A DNA stretch of 64,000 nt, taken from the NCBI GenBank assembly GCA_025666215.1, contig CP102593.1:5250064-5314063 (forward strand). Direction: 5' to 3'. The notes below the pieces were generated by a model, which saw only the letters and a list, made by a program, of their open reading frames with translations, searched no databases and was not told the origin of the DNA. Made by a program: the position numbers and the translations under genes. This document shows, piece by piece, positions 48,014-57,173 of this stretch; position 1 is the stretch's first letter; every line of letters starts with the position of its first letter. The DNA is from Xanthomonas campestris pv. phormiicola (GTDB lineage Bacteria > Pseudomonadota > Gammaproteobacteria > Xanthomonadales > Xanthomonadaceae).

Positions 48014-49648
48014 TTAGCTGCCGCGCCCGGCGACACTGGGCGGCGACGCCTGCTGCAGGTCCAGCGCCAGGAAATGGTGCACCGCCGGCCGCTCCGGTCC
48101 GATGTGGTAGCGCAGCGCGGCGTCCTGCAGGTCGGCGTCGGCATGCGAGACGCGCTGGTGCTGGCGCAGGTGTTCGGCCCAGGATTCGACCAGGAACCAC
48201 TCCATCACCCGTTCCGGCTCGGCGCTGTGCTCGGTGATGCCCCAGGCGTAGGCGCCGTCGCGGCGGCGCTCGCGCGACAGCTCGCGCAAGGCATGCAGGA
48301 ACGCCGCGCGGTCGGCGACGCGCACGCGGTATTCGATCTGCACCATGACCGGGCCGCGGTCGTGCGCCACCGGTGCGTTGAGCAAGGGCTCGGGCCAGTG
48401 GTTGGACGGCTGCAGGTCGGCCTCGCCCTTGGGCAGGCGCAGGCGGTGGAACGCCAGCGCGACCAGCAGCAGCGCGCCGGCGCCGAGCAGCAGCGTGGCG
48501 GCGATGCCGAGCTGCGCGGCGACCAGGCCCCAGCCCAGGCTGCCGCCGGCCATCGCGCCGTTGAACACGGTCAGGTACACCGCCAGGCCGCGGCCGCGCA
48601 CCCAGTTCGGCAGCACCGCCTGCGCCACCCCGTTGAGCGTGGTCAGCGCCACGATCCAGCCGACCCCGAGCACCAGCAACAACAGCACCGCGACGGTCTG
48701 CGACGGCGTGGTCGCCAGCGCTGCCATCACCGCCGCGGTCAGCACCGCGGCCAGCAGCACCAGGCCATCGGCGTCCAGGCGCTTGCGCAGCTGCGGCAGC
48801 ACGATCGCGCCGAGGATCGCGCCCACGCCGACCGCGCCGAGCAGCACGCCGTAGAACCCGGCGCTGCCGCCGAGCATGCGCCGCGCCACCAGCGGCAGCA
48901 GCGCCCACACCGAGCTGGCGAACACGAAGAACACCGCCGCGCGCAGCAGCACCACGTGCAGCTCGCGGCTGGCGCGGGCATAGCGCAGGCCGGCGCGGAA
49001 GGCGCCGAAGAACTGCTCGGACAGGCCGCTGTCGACCGCCTTTGCCCGTGGCCACCACAGCAGCGCGGCGACCACGAACACGTAGCTGAGCACGTCGCTG
49101 GCGTAGGCGGCGGCCGCCCCCAGGCTGGCCAGCAGCAGGCCGCCGCCGGCCGGACCCAGTGCGCGCGCGATGTTGATGCCCAGCGAGTTCAGCGCCACCG
49201 CGTTCTTCAGGTCCGCGCGCGGCACCAGCTCCGGCACGATCGCCTGCCAGGTCGGCCCCATCAGCGCGCTGCCGATGCCGCCAACGAAGGTCAGCGCGAC
49301 CAGGTATTCCACGGTGAGCGCGCCGGTCTTGGACAGCAGCAACAGGCTGCCACTCACGCAGGCCAGCAGCAGCTGCACGCAGATCAGGAAGCGGCGCCGG
49401 TCGAGGATGTCCGACAACACGCCGGCCGGGATCGCCAGCAGGAACACCGGCAGCGTCGCCGCGGTCTGCATCAGCGCCACCGCGGCCGGATTGCTGGACA
49501 GGTCGGTGACCAGCCAGGAACTGGCGACGTCGCGCATGAAGCTGCCGACGTTGCCGAGCACGGTGGCCGCCCACAGCACCGCGAACACGCGATGCCGCAG
49601 CGGGGCGAAGCTGCCGGTCGCCGGTGCGGGTGCGCTGGACTCAGCCAT
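48014..49648 (-). CDS. MFS transporter (EntS/DUF894 type) with C-terminal ABM-like extension
   Basis: 544 aa. Twelve-helix major facilitator with the GNVGSFMRDVASSWLVTDLS N-terminal signature, AGVLSDILDRRRFLI loop and a second half starting RRMLGGSAGFYGVLLGAVGV. The last 130 residues (about 415-544, QIEYRVRVADRAAFLHALRELS and EWFLVESWAEHLRQHQRVSHAD) look like an antibiotic-biosynthesis-monooxygenase dimeric domain fused to the transporter, a known DUF894 arrangement. Likely drug or metabolite efflux. Its ATG overlaps the DoxX stop by 8 nt. Confidence 0.88.
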   Translation of the reverse strand: MAESSAPAPATGSFAPLRHRVFAVLWAATVLGNVGSFMRDVASSWLVTDLSSNPAAVALMQTAATLPVFLLAIPAGVLSDILDRRRFLICVQLLLACVSGSLLLLSKTGALTVEYLVALTFVGGIGSALMGPTWQAIVPELVPRADLKNAVALNSLGINIARALGPAGGGLLLASLGAAAAYASDVLSYVFVVAALLWWPRAKAVDSGLSEQFFGAFRAGLRYARASRELHVVLLRAAVFFVFASSVWALLPLVARRMLGGSAGFYGVLLGAVGVGAILGAIVLPQLRKRLDADGLVLLAAVLTAAVMAALATTPSQTVAVLLLLVLGVGWIVALTTLNGVAQAVLPNWVRGRGLAVYLTVFNGAMAGGSLGWGLVAAQLGIAATLLLGAGALLLVALAFHRLRLPKGEADLQPSNHWPEPLLNAPVAHDRGPVMVQIEYRVRVADRAAFLHALRELSRERRRDGAYAWGITEHSAEPERVMEWFLVESWAEHLRQHQRVSHADADLQDAALRYHIGPERPAVHHFLALDLQQASPPSVAGRGS

Positions 49649-50060
49649 GCGCGCGCTCGCGCAGGTCGTCCCAGGCGATCAGCACGAAGCCGCCGGCCAG
49701 GCCCAGGTGTTCGTAGAACGCGTTCATCGCCGCGAAGCGTTGCATGCCGCTCATCTCCCAGTAACGGTTGGCCACGCACGCGGCCACCAGGGTGAATCCG
49801 CCCAGCGCCAGCGCGCCCAGCCAACGATACGCGCCGCTCAGGATCAGCAGCGACGCGCCCAGTTCCAGCACGATCACCGCCGCCGCCAGCGGCGCGGCCG
49901 GCGCCATGCCGAAATGCACCATCTCCGCGACCGCGCCGTCGAAGGCGAAGGCCTTGACCAACCCGCCCTGCAGATAGGCCGCGCACAGGCCGAGCAGCGC
50001 CAGCCAGCGCAGCCATGCCGGTGTCAGGCGCGTGCCGAGCGCGTCGGTCGTGTCATGCAT
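49641..50060 (-). CDS. DoxX family membrane protein
   Basis: 139 aa, four predicted TM helices (LALLGLCAAYLQGGLVKAF, APLAAAVIVLELGASLLIL, LGALALGGFTLVAACVANRYW, EHLGLAGGFVLIAW). DoxX-like proteins occur with redox and detoxification genes; the exact role here is unknown. Its ATG overlaps the preceding 38-aa ORF stop and its stop overlaps the MFS start, both by 8 nt, so it is embedded in a translationally coupled run. Confidence 0.85.
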   Translation of the reverse strand: MHDTTDALGTRLTPAWLRWLALLGLCAAYLQGGLVKAFAFDGAVAEMVHFGMAPAAPLAAAVIVLELGASLLILSGAYRWLGALALGGFTLVAACVANRYWEMSGMQRFAAMNAFYEHLGLAGGFVLIAWDDLRERAHG

Positions 50061-50169
50061 GGCGCACGCTCCACCGGGTGCCGGCGGCCATGCGCGCGGC
50101 GAGTGCGTCACGCGGCGCGATCCGCACCTCGACGCCAGTCTGGGCGTCGATCGCGCTTGTCGTGCTCAT
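50053..50169 (-). CDS. 38-aa small ORF, translationally coupled between amidohydrolase and DoxX
   Basis: It begins MSTTSAIDAQTGVEVRIAPR and ends RMAAGTRWSVRHA. Its ATG overlaps the amidohydrolase stop by 4 nt (ATGA) and its stop overlaps the DoxX ATG by 8 nt, as expected of a real gene in this overlapped operon. The sequence is short, has no TM helix and matches no family I recognise. Without it the amidohydrolase-DoxX junction would be a 105-nt gap, unlike its neighbours. Existence is supported by architecture only. Confidence 0.6.
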   Translation of the reverse strand: MSTTSAIDAQTGVEVRIAPRDALAARMAAGTRWSVRHA

Positions 50170-52058
50170 ACCGCCCAGCACGCGCAACCCAGCGCGCCCC
50201 AGAAGCTCTTCAGGTCGGCGATCGGCAGCTGGCTGCTCCATGCGGTGGCGTGCTGGTGCCCATGGATCGTGCAGTCGTGGGCGCAGCCGCAACTGGCCGC
50301 GATCCGTTGCGACAGTGCGGCCGGCGGCGCCTCGCCCCAGGCGCCGTAGCCGCGGAAGCTGCGCGCCGGCGACCAGTCCGGCAGCGCCGGCGGCGGCGGC
50401 GCTTCGTCGTGTTCGGCGAACGCACCGCGGGCCCACACCACCTTGCCGCCGACCATGGTCAGCAACGCAGTGGTGTCGGCGATGTCGCTTTCGGCGCAGC
50501 CGAAGTAATCGCGGTCCGGCACCACCAGGTCGGCGAACTGGCCGGCCTGGATGCGGCCCTTCTTGCCTTCCTCGTTGCTGAACCAGGTGACGTGCTCGGT
50601 CCACATCCGCAACGCGGTCTCGCGATCCACGCAATTGCGCTGCGGATACAGGCGCAGGCCGCCGACGGTGCGCCCGGTCACCAGCCACGCCAGCGACACC
50701 CACGGGTTGTACGAGGCGACGCGGGTGGCGTCGGTGCCGGCCGAGACCTTGACCCCTTTCTCCAGCATGCGCTTGACCGGCGGCGTGGCCTGCGCCGCGC
50801 CGATGCCGTAGCGCTCGACGAAATACTCGCCCTGGTAGGCCATGCGGTGCTGCACCGCGATGCCGCCGCCGAGCGCGGCGATGCGGTCGATGGATTTCTC
50901 GGAAATGGTCTCGGCGTGGTCGAAGAACCAGTGCAGCCCCTGCAGCGGGATCTCCCGGTCCACGCGTTCGAACACGTCCAGCGCGCGGCTGATGGTCTCG
51001 TCGTAGGTGGCATGCAGGCGCCACGGCCAGCGGTTCTGCGCCAGGATCCGCACCACGTCTTCCAGTTCGGTTTCCATCTGCGGCGGCATGTCCGGCCGCG
51101 GCTGGCGGAAGTCCTCGAAGTCGGCGGCGGAGAACACCAGCATCTCGCCGGCGCCGTTGTGGCGGAAGTAGTCGTCGCCCTGCTGGTAGCGCGAGCTGGC
51201 GGTCCAGTGGAGGAAGTCCTGCTTTTCCTGCTGCGGCTTCTGGGTGAACAGGTTGTAGGCCAGGCGGATGGTCAGCTGGCCGGCATCGGCCAGTTGCTGG
51301 ATCACCTTGTAGTCGTCCGGATAGTTCTGGAAACCGCCGCCGGCATCGATCGCGCCGGTGACGCCGAGCCGGTTCAGTTCGCGCATGAACTGGCGGGTCG
51401 AATTGACCTGGTAGTCGTAGGGCAGCTTCGGGCCCTTGGCCAGCGTCGCGTACAGGAGCGAGGCGTTCGGCTTGGCCAGCAGCAATCCGCTCGGGTTGCC
51501 CGCGGCGTCGCGCACGATCTCCCCGCCCGGCGGCGCCGGCGTGTCCTTGCCGTAGCCCACCGCGCGCAGCGCGGCACCGTTGAGCAGCGCGCGGTCGTAC
51601 AGGTGCAGCAGGAACACCGGCGTGTCCGGCGCCACCGCATTGAGTTCGGCGATGGTCGGCAAGCGCTTCTCGGCGAACTGGTGCTCGCTGAAGCCGCCGA
51701 CCACGCGCACCCATTGCGGCGCCGGCGTGATCGCCACTTGCCGGCGCAGCATGTCCATCGCGTCGGCCAGGCTGCGCACGCCGTCCCAGCGCAGTTCCAG
51801 GTTGTAGTTGAGGCCGCCGCGGATCAGGTGCAGGTGGTTGTCGATCAAACCCGGCAGCACGCAGCGGCCATGCAGGTCGATGCGCCGGGTGTGCGCGCCG
51901 GCCAGCGGCAGGATCTCCTCGTCGCTGCCGACCTGCAGGAAGCGCCCGTCCTGGATCGCCACCGCCGTGGCGCTGGGACGCGCGCGGTCCAGGGTGGTGA
52001 AGCGGCCGTGGTAGAGGATCAACTCCGGCGCGGCATCGGATGCATGCGGCTCAGCCAT
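50166..52058 (-). CDS. Amidohydrolase_3 (YtcJ/formamide deformylase-like) metal-dependent hydrolase
   Basis: 630 aa. Composite amidohydrolase: the N-terminal metal motif LPGLIDNHLHLIRGG (about 70-84) gives the HxH pair, a central HATYDET and HWFFDHAET supply further His ligands, and SAGTDATRVASYNPW (about 448) provides the Asp. The C-terminal tail carries several Cys (CGCAHDC) not typical of the family. It would hydrolyse an amide or imino bond of unknown substrate. Start overlaps the XapX stop by 8 nt (ATGGCTGA), and the stop overlaps the 38-aa ORF. Confidence 0.85.
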   Translation of the reverse strand: MAEPHASDAAPELILYHGRFTTLDRARPSATAVAIQDGRFLQVGSDEEILPLAGAHTRRIDLHGRCVLPGLIDNHLHLIRGGLNYNLELRWDGVRSLADAMDMLRRQVAITPAPQWVRVVGGFSEHQFAEKRLPTIAELNAVAPDTPVFLLHLYDRALLNGAALRAVGYGKDTPAPPGGEIVRDAAGNPSGLLLAKPNASLLYATLAKGPKLPYDYQVNSTRQFMRELNRLGVTGAIDAGGGFQNYPDDYKVIQQLADAGQLTIRLAYNLFTQKPQQEKQDFLHWTASSRYQQGDDYFRHNGAGEMLVFSAADFEDFRQPRPDMPPQMETELEDVVRILAQNRWPWRLHATYDETISRALDVFERVDREIPLQGLHWFFDHAETISEKSIDRIAALGGGIAVQHRMAYQGEYFVERYGIGAAQATPPVKRMLEKGVKVSAGTDATRVASYNPWVSLAWLVTGRTVGGLRLYPQRNCVDRETALRMWTEHVTWFSNEEGKKGRIQAGQFADLVVPDRDYFGCAESDIADTTALLTMVGGKVVWARGAFAEHDEAPPPPALPDWSPARSFRGYGAWGEAPPAALSQRIAASCGCAHDCTIHGHQHATAWSSQLPIADLKSFWGALGCACWAV

Positions 52059-52332
52059 CGCGGCGCTCTCCCGCTGCCGGCTCGGCCGGCGCTTGCGTGC
52101 GCTGCGGCAGTTCGCCGAACACGTGCGGCTTGACCTGGTGATGGAACCACGCGGTCGGGTTGGCGTCGCTGCGCAACAGCCGCTGCACCAGCGACGGCAG
52201 CTGCTCGCCGAGCAGGATGCCGAGCAATCCGATCAGCGCGATCACCGGCGGCGCCGGCGAACGCACCTTGAACAGCGCATAGATCACCCCGACCAGCAGG
52301 CCCAGGCCCAGCGATACCAGATAGGTCTTCAT
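52051..52332 (-). CDS. XapX/DUF1427 small membrane protein
   Basis: 93 aa. Two hydrophobic stretches (YLVSLGLGLLVGVIYALFKV and PPVIALIGLLGILLGEQL) with the RSPAPPVIALIGLLGILLGE signature of XapX-domain proteins, then a polar tail. Such proteins appear next to hydrolases of the isochorismatase/amidohydrolase type; function unknown. 13 nt after the isochorismatase-like gene; overlaps the amidohydrolase start by 8 nt. Confidence 0.85.
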   Translation of the reverse strand: MKTYLVSLGLGLLVGVIYALFKVRSPAPPVIALIGLLGILLGEQLPSLVQRLLRSDANPTAWFHHQVKPHVFGELPQRTQAPAEPAAGERRDG

Positions 52333-52345
52333 CGACGCGCTCCGC

Positions 52346-52999
52346 TCAGCCTTCGTGGGCGCCGAACATGCTGCGGGCATAGACGATGCCCAGGCCGTAG
52401 GCGCCGCCGTACTTGCGTGCCACCTCGGTGGTGCTGGCGTAGCTGTCGGTGCGCGCCCAGTCGCGCTGCAGCTCCAACAGGTATTGCAGCGCGGTCATCG
52501 GCCGGCCGCCGGCCTGCACGATGCGCTCGATCGCGCGGTTGTGCGCCTCGGCCGACACGTCGCCGCAGGCATCGGCGATCACGTACACCTGGAAGCCCTG
52601 GTCCAGCGCCGACAGCGCCGGGCCGACGATGCACACGCTGGTCCACAGCCCGGCCAGCACGATCCGCGGCTTGCCGATCTCGTTGACCCGCTGGATCACC
52701 GCGGCGTCTTCCCAGGTGTTCATCGAGGTGCGGTCGAGCAGCGCCTGGCCCGGGAACGGCGCCACCACTTCCTCGAACATCGGCCCGGAGAAGCTCTTTT
52801 CCGCCACCGTGGTCAGGATCGTCGGCACGCCGAAGCTGGCGGCGGCATTGGCCACCAGGGCGGCGTTGGTGCGCAGCGCGCCTGCATCGATCGAGTGCGT
52901 GGCGAAGGCCATCTGCGACTGGAAGTCGATCATGATCAGGGTGTGGTCGCCCGGCGTGAGCAAGGTGGCGCCCGGAACGGGCAGAGCGGCGAGCGGCAT
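52346..52999 (-). CDS. Isochorismatase-like (YcaC-type) cysteine hydrolase
   Basis: 217 aa. Catalytic triad candidates are Asp in LIMIDFQSQMAF (about 25), Lys in LTTVAEKSFSG and Cys in LAGLWTSVCIVGP (about 118). The YcaC branch hydrolyses small amide-like or aryl compounds of unknown identity. An AGGATC motif precedes the ATG. It is followed by the XapX gene with 13 nt and forms the start of the overlapped block 52999 to 48014. Confidence 0.87.
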   Translation of the reverse strand: MPLAALPVPGATLLTPGDHTLIMIDFQSQMAFATHSIDAGALRTNAALVANAAASFGVPTILTTVAEKSFSGPMFEEVVAPFPGQALLDRTSMNTWEDAAVIQRVNEIGKPRIVLAGLWTSVCIVGPALSALDQGFQVYVIADACGDVSAEAHNRAIERIVQAGGRPMTALQYLLELQRDWARTDSYASTTEVARKYGGAYGLGIVYARSMFGAHEG

Positions 53000-53111
53000 G
53001 GCGAGATCCTGGTGCGGGGAAAGCACGATGCTGGCGCGCGCCGGCGGCCGCGTCTTGGAGATTCGTGTCGCTCTGTGCGCCAAGTGCAGGGCCGCTGCGC
53101 GCAGCGCACGT

Positions 53112-54518
53112 CTACCAGGCCCAGCGCAGTTCCACGCCGACATAGTCGCTGTCGCGCGCGCCGGCCTGGCGCAGCGCGCTGCCGACGTCATAGCGCACCG
53201 CTTCCAGCGCCGCGGTGAGCTGCGGCGACAGCGGACGCTGCAGCCGCAGCTGGGTGTAGCGGCCGGTCCAGCGCCCGCCATGGCCGGCGCTGCCGGCCAC
53301 CGGCAGATTGGGTTGCAGGTAGACCGCATCGGCGGTGGTCTGCCGCCACAGCAATCCCACCCCCAGCGTGGCGGTCAACGCCGGCGCGGCCTGCCACTGC
53401 AGCGACGGCTTCAGGTGCACGAGATTGCTGTAGCCGGTGTAGCCGGCGAGCGCGAAGTAGTAGCCGTTCGGGAACAGCGGATTGAACGTGCCCACGCGGC
53501 CGTCGCCGGCATGCGCGTCGCCGGAGGCGGCATCCAGTTGCAGTCCCAGCCGCGGCCGCACGGCGCACCCGCGCAGCGTGTAGCCGCTGCGCGCGCCGAA
53601 CGCCCAGGCGCGGATCGCCTGCTGGCCGACGCTGCCGCGCTGCGCCATCGTTTCCAGGTCCCAATCCACGCCGCCGGCGGCGCCGGCGAAACGCAGATCG
53701 ACCACGTGGCGGCGCTCGCGGCCACTGCCATCCAGGTAATGCGCCTGGTCGCGTGCGTACAGCGCGTAGTAGGCCGACAGTTCGTTGTCGCCGAACACCT
53801 TGCGCTCGGCGCGCAGCGTGCCGAAGCGCACGCGGCGGCTGGAGCTGTCGTCGAAGGCGCGCGCGTCGGCGTACTGCACCGGCTGGCTGAGGAAACCGAG
53901 CACGCGCCAGCGTGCGGTCTCCCAATCGGCCCACACCGCGTCGAACGACTGGCGCACGTTGGGGCCGTCGCGCGAGGACACGAAGCGCTGCAGGTCGAAG
54001 GCGAAATCCTGCCGGCCCACGCGCGCCTTGAAGGTGCCATTGGCGAACGCACGCTGGTAGGCGACGAAGCCCAGGCGCAGGTCGAGCCGGTTCTGGTCGG
54101 CGCCGGAATGCACGCGCTTGGCATAGGCGCGCACATCCTCCAGTTGCGCGAACGCCTGCCAGCCGCTGCCCAGGCGCAGATCGGCGTGCAGCTGCAGCCG
54201 CTGCAGCAGATAGGCATCGGCCGCGTCGCCGGTGCCCAGGCCGGGCGCATCGTTGGACTCGAAACGCTCGCGCAGATTGGCGCCCAGCGACAGGTAGCGC
54301 TGCGGATCGTTCGCGTCCAGCGGCAGATACTTCAGCCGATCCAGTGGTGCCTGCCGCAAGGCCGTATCGGCCAGCGCCGACCAGTCTTCCTGCCAGCGAT
54401 TGGTGCTCGGCAGCGGCCGCGTCGCCGGCGCGGGCGGCTGCAGCGCTTGCGCTTCGGCGCTGGCCGGCGCCGCGATCGCGATCGTGCCGGCCAGCGCCAG
54501 CAATGCGCCGTGCCGCAT
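53112..54518 (-). CDS. Outer-membrane alginate-export-type porin
   Basis: 468 aa. Signal peptide (LLALAGTIAIAAPASA). Strand pattern with aromatic girdles and the C-terminal YVGVELRWAW is that of an 18-strand alginate_exp barrel (AlgE-like). Typical blocks: RYLSLGANLRERFE, YLLQRLQLHADLRLG, VGRQDFAFDLQRFVSSRDGP. It would form an outer membrane channel for anionic or small organic molecules. A GTG at 54536 is an alternative start. Lies 26 nt after the VOC gene and 112 nt before the isochorismatase-like gene. Confidence 0.85.
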   Translation of the reverse strand: MRHGALLALAGTIAIAAPASAEAQALQPPAPATRPLPSTNRWQEDWSALADTALRQAPLDRLKYLPLDANDPQRYLSLGANLRERFESNDAPGLGTGDAADAYLLQRLQLHADLRLGSGWQAFAQLEDVRAYAKRVHSGADQNRLDLRLGFVAYQRAFANGTFKARVGRQDFAFDLQRFVSSRDGPNVRQSFDAVWADWETARWRVLGFLSQPVQYADARAFDDSSSRRVRFGTLRAERKVFGDNELSAYYALYARDQAHYLDGSGRERRHVVDLRFAGAAGGVDWDLETMAQRGSVGQQAIRAWAFGARSGYTLRGCAVRPRLGLQLDAASGDAHAGDGRVGTFNPLFPNGYYFALAGYTGYSNLVHLKPSLQWQAAPALTATLGVGLLWRQTTADAVYLQPNLPVAGSAGHGGRWTGRYTQLRLQRPLSPQLTAALEAVRYDVGSALRQAGARDSDYVGVELRWAW

Positions 54519-54544
54519 GCGCCCGGCGCCGTGCACGCCCCCGC

Positions 54545-55447
54545 TCAGCGCGCCAGCGGGCTGTGGATCTCGGCGACGTAGCCGCCCGGGAACTCCACCA
54601 CCGCACTGCGCCGGTCCTGCGCGGCGAACGGTGCCACCAGCACCTGCACGCCGGCCGCCTTGGCCTTGTCCAGGGTCTGCTGCAGGTCCTCGACTTCGTA
54701 ACCGGTGGTGTCGCGGCCGTACGGATACGGCAGGTGGCCATCGCTGACCGCCACCGTGGTCTTGCCGAAATCCGAGAGCAGGCGGATGCGCCGGTAGTGT
54801 TCGCCGGGGCGGCCGATCTCCTGTCCCGGCGCCTGCCGCGCATCGTCCACCAGCTTGCCGTGGGAGAAGGCGAGGAAGCTGCGCACGAAGGCGTCGGCGC
54901 GGTCCGGCGACAGGTACACGCGGTTCTCCGGCAGCGTGCGGAACGCCGCGTACGACGGCGCGGTGGTATGCCAGTACAACTGCGTGTTGACCCCGCCCGG
55001 CCACTGCACCACCGCATCGCGGCCGATCGGATCGGGGAACGGCGCGACCAGCACGTCGGCGCCGGCGGCGCGCGCCGCGGCCACGGCCCGGTCCAGGTCG
55101 CGCACCAGCAGGCCGTTGCGCTCGGCGCCGAACGGATGCGGGATCGGCGTGGTGAAGCCGAACAGCGACACCGTGCCGACCGGGGTCTGCAACAGCTGCG
55201 AGGTGGTGCTGCTCGGGGTCGGCGTCACCGTCGCCACCACCTGGCGCGTACTGGTGCCGCCGAAGGTGGCCAGGAAGCTGGCGACGAAGCGGTCCACCTC
55301 GGCCGGCGCCACGTACACATGGGTGGTGTCGTACTGCGGGGCGACCGCGACCGGCGGCGTGGCGGCGGTGTGCGCGGCCATCGCGGCGAACGCGCTGAGC
55401 GCCAGCAGGCTCGACGACAGCAGGGCGGCGACGATTTTCGTGCGCAT
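54545..55447 (-). CDS. Exported VOC (glyoxalase-like) family protein
   Basis: 300 aa. Signal peptide (KIVAALLSSSLLALSAFAAMA). Two VOC-type beta-alpha-beta-beta-beta modules (about 40-160 and 170-300) contain GLLVRDLDRAVAAARAAGAD, VLVAPFPDPIGRDAVVQWPGG and the second-half counterparts DLQQTLDKAKAAGVQVLV, FAAQDRRSAVVEFPGGYVAEI. A periplasmic location is unusual for this family. GAGGAAG precedes the ATG. First gene of the probable operon with the porin. Confidence 0.85.
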   Translation of the reverse strand: MRTKIVAALLSSSLLALSAFAAMAAHTAATPPVAVAPQYDTTHVYVAPAEVDRFVASFLATFGGTSTRQVVATVTPTPSSTTSQLLQTPVGTVSLFGFTTPIPHPFGAERNGLLVRDLDRAVAAARAAGADVLVAPFPDPIGRDAVVQWPGGVNTQLYWHTTAPSYAAFRTLPENRVYLSPDRADAFVRSFLAFSHGKLVDDARQAPGQEIGRPGEHYRRIRLLSDFGKTTVAVSDGHLPYPYGRDTTGYEVEDLQQTLDKAKAAGVQVLVAPFAAQDRRSAVVEFPGGYVAEIHSPLAR

Positions 55448-55607
55448 ACGGACACTTCCTCGGCTGCAGCGAAGACCGGCGCCGCAGCAACGGCGCAGGC
55501 GGCCGGCACGCGATGCGCCGGTAACGGCATGCTGCGCGAGGACGCGGCGTGCGTATTGGAAATTGGCGCGGTCTTGCGCCGCCCTGCGCCCGGCGGCGCG
55601 GCGCCGG

Positions 55608-56075
55608 CTACGCGCGGTGGCGGTTGTCGCTGGCCATGGCCGTCGCAGCCGGCAGCGCGCTTGCGAACGCGGCACGCGCCGCGCGCACCGCGGCGTGGTT
55701 GGCCTCGGCCCATTGCACCAGCTGCGCCAGCGGTGCGGCCAACGACTGCCCCAACGCGGTCAGCCGGTACTCCACGCCCGGCGGCACCAGCGGCAACACC
55801 GCGCGCGCGACCAGGCCTTCGCGCTGCAGGTCGCGCAGGGTCTGGGTCAGCATGCGCTGCGAAATGTCCGGCACCGCGCGGCGCAATTCGCCGAACCGGT
55901 GCGCGCGCTCGGCCAGCAGCAGCAACAACAACGTGCTCCACTTGTCGCCGATCTGCGCCAGCACGTCGCGTACCGGGCAGCGGTCGATCGGCATGCCCTC
56001 GCCGCGGTAGTCACGCAGCTTCTGGCTCAGCGGCGGCTCGGCGGGGGCGGCGGCAGGCGACGCGGTGACGGGCAC
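55608..56075 (-). CDS. HxlR family transcriptional regulator
   Basis: 155 aa with the HxlR winged-helix signature [42 protein letters not shown] and [25 protein letters not shown]. Starts at GTG with GAGG upstream. Such regulators sense electrophiles, aldehydes or redox state and control neighbouring oxidoreductase genes. It is divergent from the QorB-like gene, the same arrangement as E. coli ytfH-qorB, and 160 nt upstream of the VOC gene. Confidence 0.9.
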   Translation of the reverse strand: MPVTASPAAAPAEPPLSQKLRDYRGEGMPIDRCPVRDVLAQIGDKWSTLLLLLLAERAHRFGELRRAVPDISQRMLTQTLRDLQREGLVARAVLPLVPPGVEYRLTALGQSLAAPLAQLVQWAEANHAAVRAARAAFASALPAATAMASDNRHRA

Positions 56076-56117
56076 GGTGGTTACCTCGGCGTAATCAGGG
56101 GCGGGAAAAGTGCCGTA

Positions 56118-56145
56118 TTTACAGCCTGGCCGCGCACTTTACTAT
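56118..56145 (+). promoter_or_regulatory. Promoter of the QorB-like gene
   Basis: -35 TTTACA (56118-56123), 16-bp spacer, -10 TACTAT (56140-56145), reading toward the GTG at 56235. The divergent HxlR start is 43 nt away, so the regulator probably binds here. Confidence 0.65.
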
Positions 56146-56234
56146 GCACCTGGTTCCTTTTGCAGACCACCGCAGCCGCGCCATGTCCGCCCCACCTGGT
56201 CGGCGCCACGCATCGCATATCCCCAGGAGATCCC

Positions 56235-57143
56235 GTGTCCGCTCATCCCGACTCCCTGCTCGTCACCGGCGCCGGCGGCCAGTTCGGCCAGCGCGTGCTG
56301 GCGCATCTGCTGGACACGCTGCAGCTGCCGCCGGCGCGCATCGTGGCCCTGACCCGCCGTCCCGAAACCCTGGGCGCCTGGGCGGCGCGCGGCGTCGACG
56401 TCCGCCACGGCGACTTCGACGCCCCCGCATCGCTGGACACGGCATTTGCGGGCGTGGAACGCCTGCTGCTGATCAGCACCGATGCGATCGACCGCCCCGG
56501 CCACCGCCTCGCCCAGCACCAGGCCGCGATCGCCGCCGCCGCGCGCGCCGGCGTGCGCCATGTGGTCTACACCTCCTGCCCCGAACCGCAGGATTCGCCG
56601 CTGCTGATCGCCGCCGACCACGCCGGCAGCGAGGACGCGCTGGCCGCCAGTGCCCTGCCCGGCTGGACCGTGCTGCGCAACCACTGGTACTTCGAGAACC
56701 TGTTCATGAGCCTGCCGTCGGTGCTGGCCTCGGGCCACTGGTACAGCGCCGCCGGCGACGGCCGCATCGCGCATATCGCCCGCGACGACCTGGCGCGTGC
56801 CGCCGCGGTGGCCCTGGCCGGCGGCGGCGAGGGCAAGCGCACGCTGACCCTCAGCGGTGCGCAGGCCTACACCACCGCCGGGATCGCGGACCTGGTCGCG
56901 CAGACCGTCGGCAAGCCGATCCAGGTGGTGCCGGTGCCGGTCGAAGGCCTGGTCCAGGGCATGGTCGGCGCCGGCCTGCCGGAGCCGCTGGCGCGCGTGC
57001 TGGCCTCGTTCGACAGCAACACCGCCGCCGGCCGCGTGGCCACCGTCACCAGCGATTACCAGACGCTGACCGGGCGGGCGCCGCAGCCGTTCGAACACTG
57101 GTTGCAGGCCAACCGCGCGCAGCTTGCCGCACTGGCGCCCTGA
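56235..57143 (+). CDS. NAD(P)-binding SDR, QorB-like quinone oxidoreductase
   Basis: 302 aa. Atypical SDR/NmrA fold: LLVTGAGGQFGQRVLAHLL Rossmann motif (about 8-26), VDVRHGDFDAPASL, HVVYTSCPEPQDSP and YFENLFMSLPSVLASG. The family (YtfG/QorB) reduces quinones with NADPH. Starts at GTG with AGGAGA 6 nt upstream. It is divergent from the HxlR gene and convergent with mnmE. Confidence 0.88.
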   Translation: MSAHPDSLLVTGAGGQFGQRVLAHLLDTLQLPPARIVALTRRPETLGAWAARGVDVRHGDFDAPASLDTAFAGVERLLLISTDAIDRPGHRLAQHQAAIAAAARAGVRHVVYTSCPEPQDSPLLIAADHAGSEDALAASALPGWTVLRNHWYFENLFMSLPSVLASGHWYSAAGDGRIAHIARDDLARAAAVALAGGGEGKRTLTLSGAQAYTTAGIADLVAQTVGKPIQVVPVPVEGLVQGMVGAGLPEPLARVLASFDSNTAAGRVATVTSDYQTLTGRAPQPFEHWLQANRAQLAALAP

Positions 57144-57173
57144 GCGCGCGGCATCGGCAGGCGGGGCCGCGCC

